Notes under the pieces: model-generated
What the model was told of the DNA's origin: nothing
The model's database searches: none
What the model saw: only the letters and a program-made list of their open reading frames with translations
Translations under genes and position numbers: made by a program
Part shown: piece by piece, positions 62,688-64,000 of the stretch
Layout of the letters: every line of letters begins with the position of its first letter
Numbering within the stretch: position 1 is the first letter of the stretch
NCBI RefSeq assembly: GCF_021134715.1
Contig: NC_060020.1
Span: 5,084,001 to 5,148,000, forward strand
Length of the DNA: 64,000 bases
Reading direction: 5' to 3'
From: Daphnia pulex
Lineage: Eukaryota > Arthropoda > Branchiopoda > Diplostraca > Daphniidae

Positions 62688-64000
62688 TGTAAGCGCAGAG
62701 AACGGCAACGTACAGCCAAAGCAACAGTCGAACAAGAGAGACATGGACAACCGGCCCCCGCAAAAAAAAAGTTGGCAAGACAATATCAAATATTCCGCGT
62801 CGCTGCAGCGCTTCCATCTTTCTTTTGACTATGCATATTATTCAGGCTTCCTGGCCAGCAAGAAGAACAATGCCTACTACATCCATTCACCCGCCTCTCT
62901 ACTCTACATATTCCTCCTCCGTAGTTCCGTATGCTAAGCTTTCTTACATTTGCCATTTAATTTTAATACTTGCGGTACAATACGTTACGTATATATATAT
63001 ACCAGCCATTCGATTCCCAACCCCCGAGCTTTTGATATTCCGTTTTTTTCCTGCACGGTCCTTTGCAAAGAGGTTACAACTGCATATGAAAAGTAAAGAA
63101 AGCAATAAGAGTCCCGAAAAATCTAGCGCGATATTATTGATACGAAAGCCCATGCAACTGATATCGAATTCACAAGCGGCTCCAGTACCGAGTCAAGTCA
63201 CGCAGACAGCAGACCCAATATCGACGACTGGTATTTGGGGAGCCCACGCAGCAGCAGCAGCAACGGCAGATCGCATTGTTTTCCTCGTTTTTAGATTTTG
63301 TTTTGTGTGTGTGTGATTTTATTTATTTATCACTTTTTTCCTCAATTTTGTTTTTTCTACCCCTCTGTATTTTTTGTTTTGTTTCACGTTCGACTTTTTT
63401 TCCCCTTCTGATCTTTTGTTCTATTGTTGCACAATTATTTCGTCTAAAAAAGTAAAACGCTTTACCGAGCATTACGCAGCTGTTGGGAATATGAAAGGAA
63501 TTTTTCGACAGCCGCTTTTAATTTTGATTCCCTCCGAATTTCGACAGACGTTTCATTTATTACTTATTTACTTTGGGGTGTTCGTTGGCGTTATTGGGCG
63601 GCAAACACGAACCCTGACAGGACAGACACGAATCTTTTTTTCTCTTTTCTTCTTCTTTGTCGTAGTTTCCTCGAACGCTGTCAATCGATATGACCAATCG
63701 GCGCCCATCCATTCTGTCAGCGAGCGTCTATAATAGTTGGCAAGTCATTATTCTCTCTGGTGTGATATTTACAATGAGCACGAGTCGAAGCGCCGAGTGA
63801 CTAAAAACCGAGCGCAGAAGCGTTCGACTATATAGCGTATAGTCTCACGCATGTATCTAATATTTAGGCAGGGTATATGGCTGATAATAAAGGGCCGAGG
63901 CGCACAGCTGGTTGCGACCCGTCTCGTATTTGTATAACGGAAATGCCAAAGTTTATAGGTGAAGAACGAGAGATGATTGAGCCAAGGAGTCCCCCACCCC
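62688..64000. other. Upstream of the membrane-protein gene
   Basis: Open frames are short. Low-complexity (TA)n near 62991-63002, (GT)n near 63303 and T-rich tracts. If the gene at 61996-62687 begins at 62687 its promoter is here; otherwise this is intron. No other feature seen. Confidence 0.4.

Overview
This is a stretch of arthropod nuclear genome. It has spliced, conserved animal genes with short GT-AG introns, CHK-domain (EcKL) and Numb sequences of arthropod type, and Tyr-rich repeat gene remnants. A branchiopod crustacean such as Daphnia fits best; that is inference from gene style, not a database match. There is no bacterial operon, CRISPR array or viral genome.

Layout. 1-250 holds a dispersed repeat. 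471-2128 (-) is a CHK/ecdysteroid-kinase-like gene. 3973-12621 (-) is inositol-trisphosphate 3-kinase (IP3K) with two alternative coding first exons. 15530-17507 (-) is protein farnesyltransferase beta and 17963-26189 (-) is ATG2 in 29 exons. VPS28 (26940-27801, +) shares a bidirectional promoter interval with ATG2. 28135-29963 (-) is a monocarboxylate-transporter-like MFS gene. Its promoter and first two exons are duplicated at 34104-35482, and an F-box/WD-like gene (31511-33605, +) lies between the two copies. 36755-39239 (-) is numb, 42558-45094 (+) is SF3B2, and 45471-47375 (-) is a bHLH factor.

The last 16 kb (about 47.4-64 kb) is gene-poor. It holds a compound pseudogene joining a near-identical copy of one IP3K exon to decayed IP3-receptor exons, a tandem array of the repeat seen inverted at the window start, two broken Tyr-rich repeat genes, and a 1,289-bp Mutator-like non-autonomous transposon with a perfect 9-bp target duplication. 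A probable partial membrane-protein gene lies at 61996-62687 (-).

Exon boundaries were built by hand. I joined frames at GT/AG sites, checked that phases matched across every intron, and compared the result with remembered family motifs. For EcKL, IP3K, FNTB, ATG2, VPS28, the transporter, numb, SF3B2 and the bHLH gene all junctions are in phase. The genes do not form one pathway, though ATG2 and VPS28 both act in membrane trafficking and degradation. CTCF-like motifs recur in promoter intervals and at both ends of the transposon.
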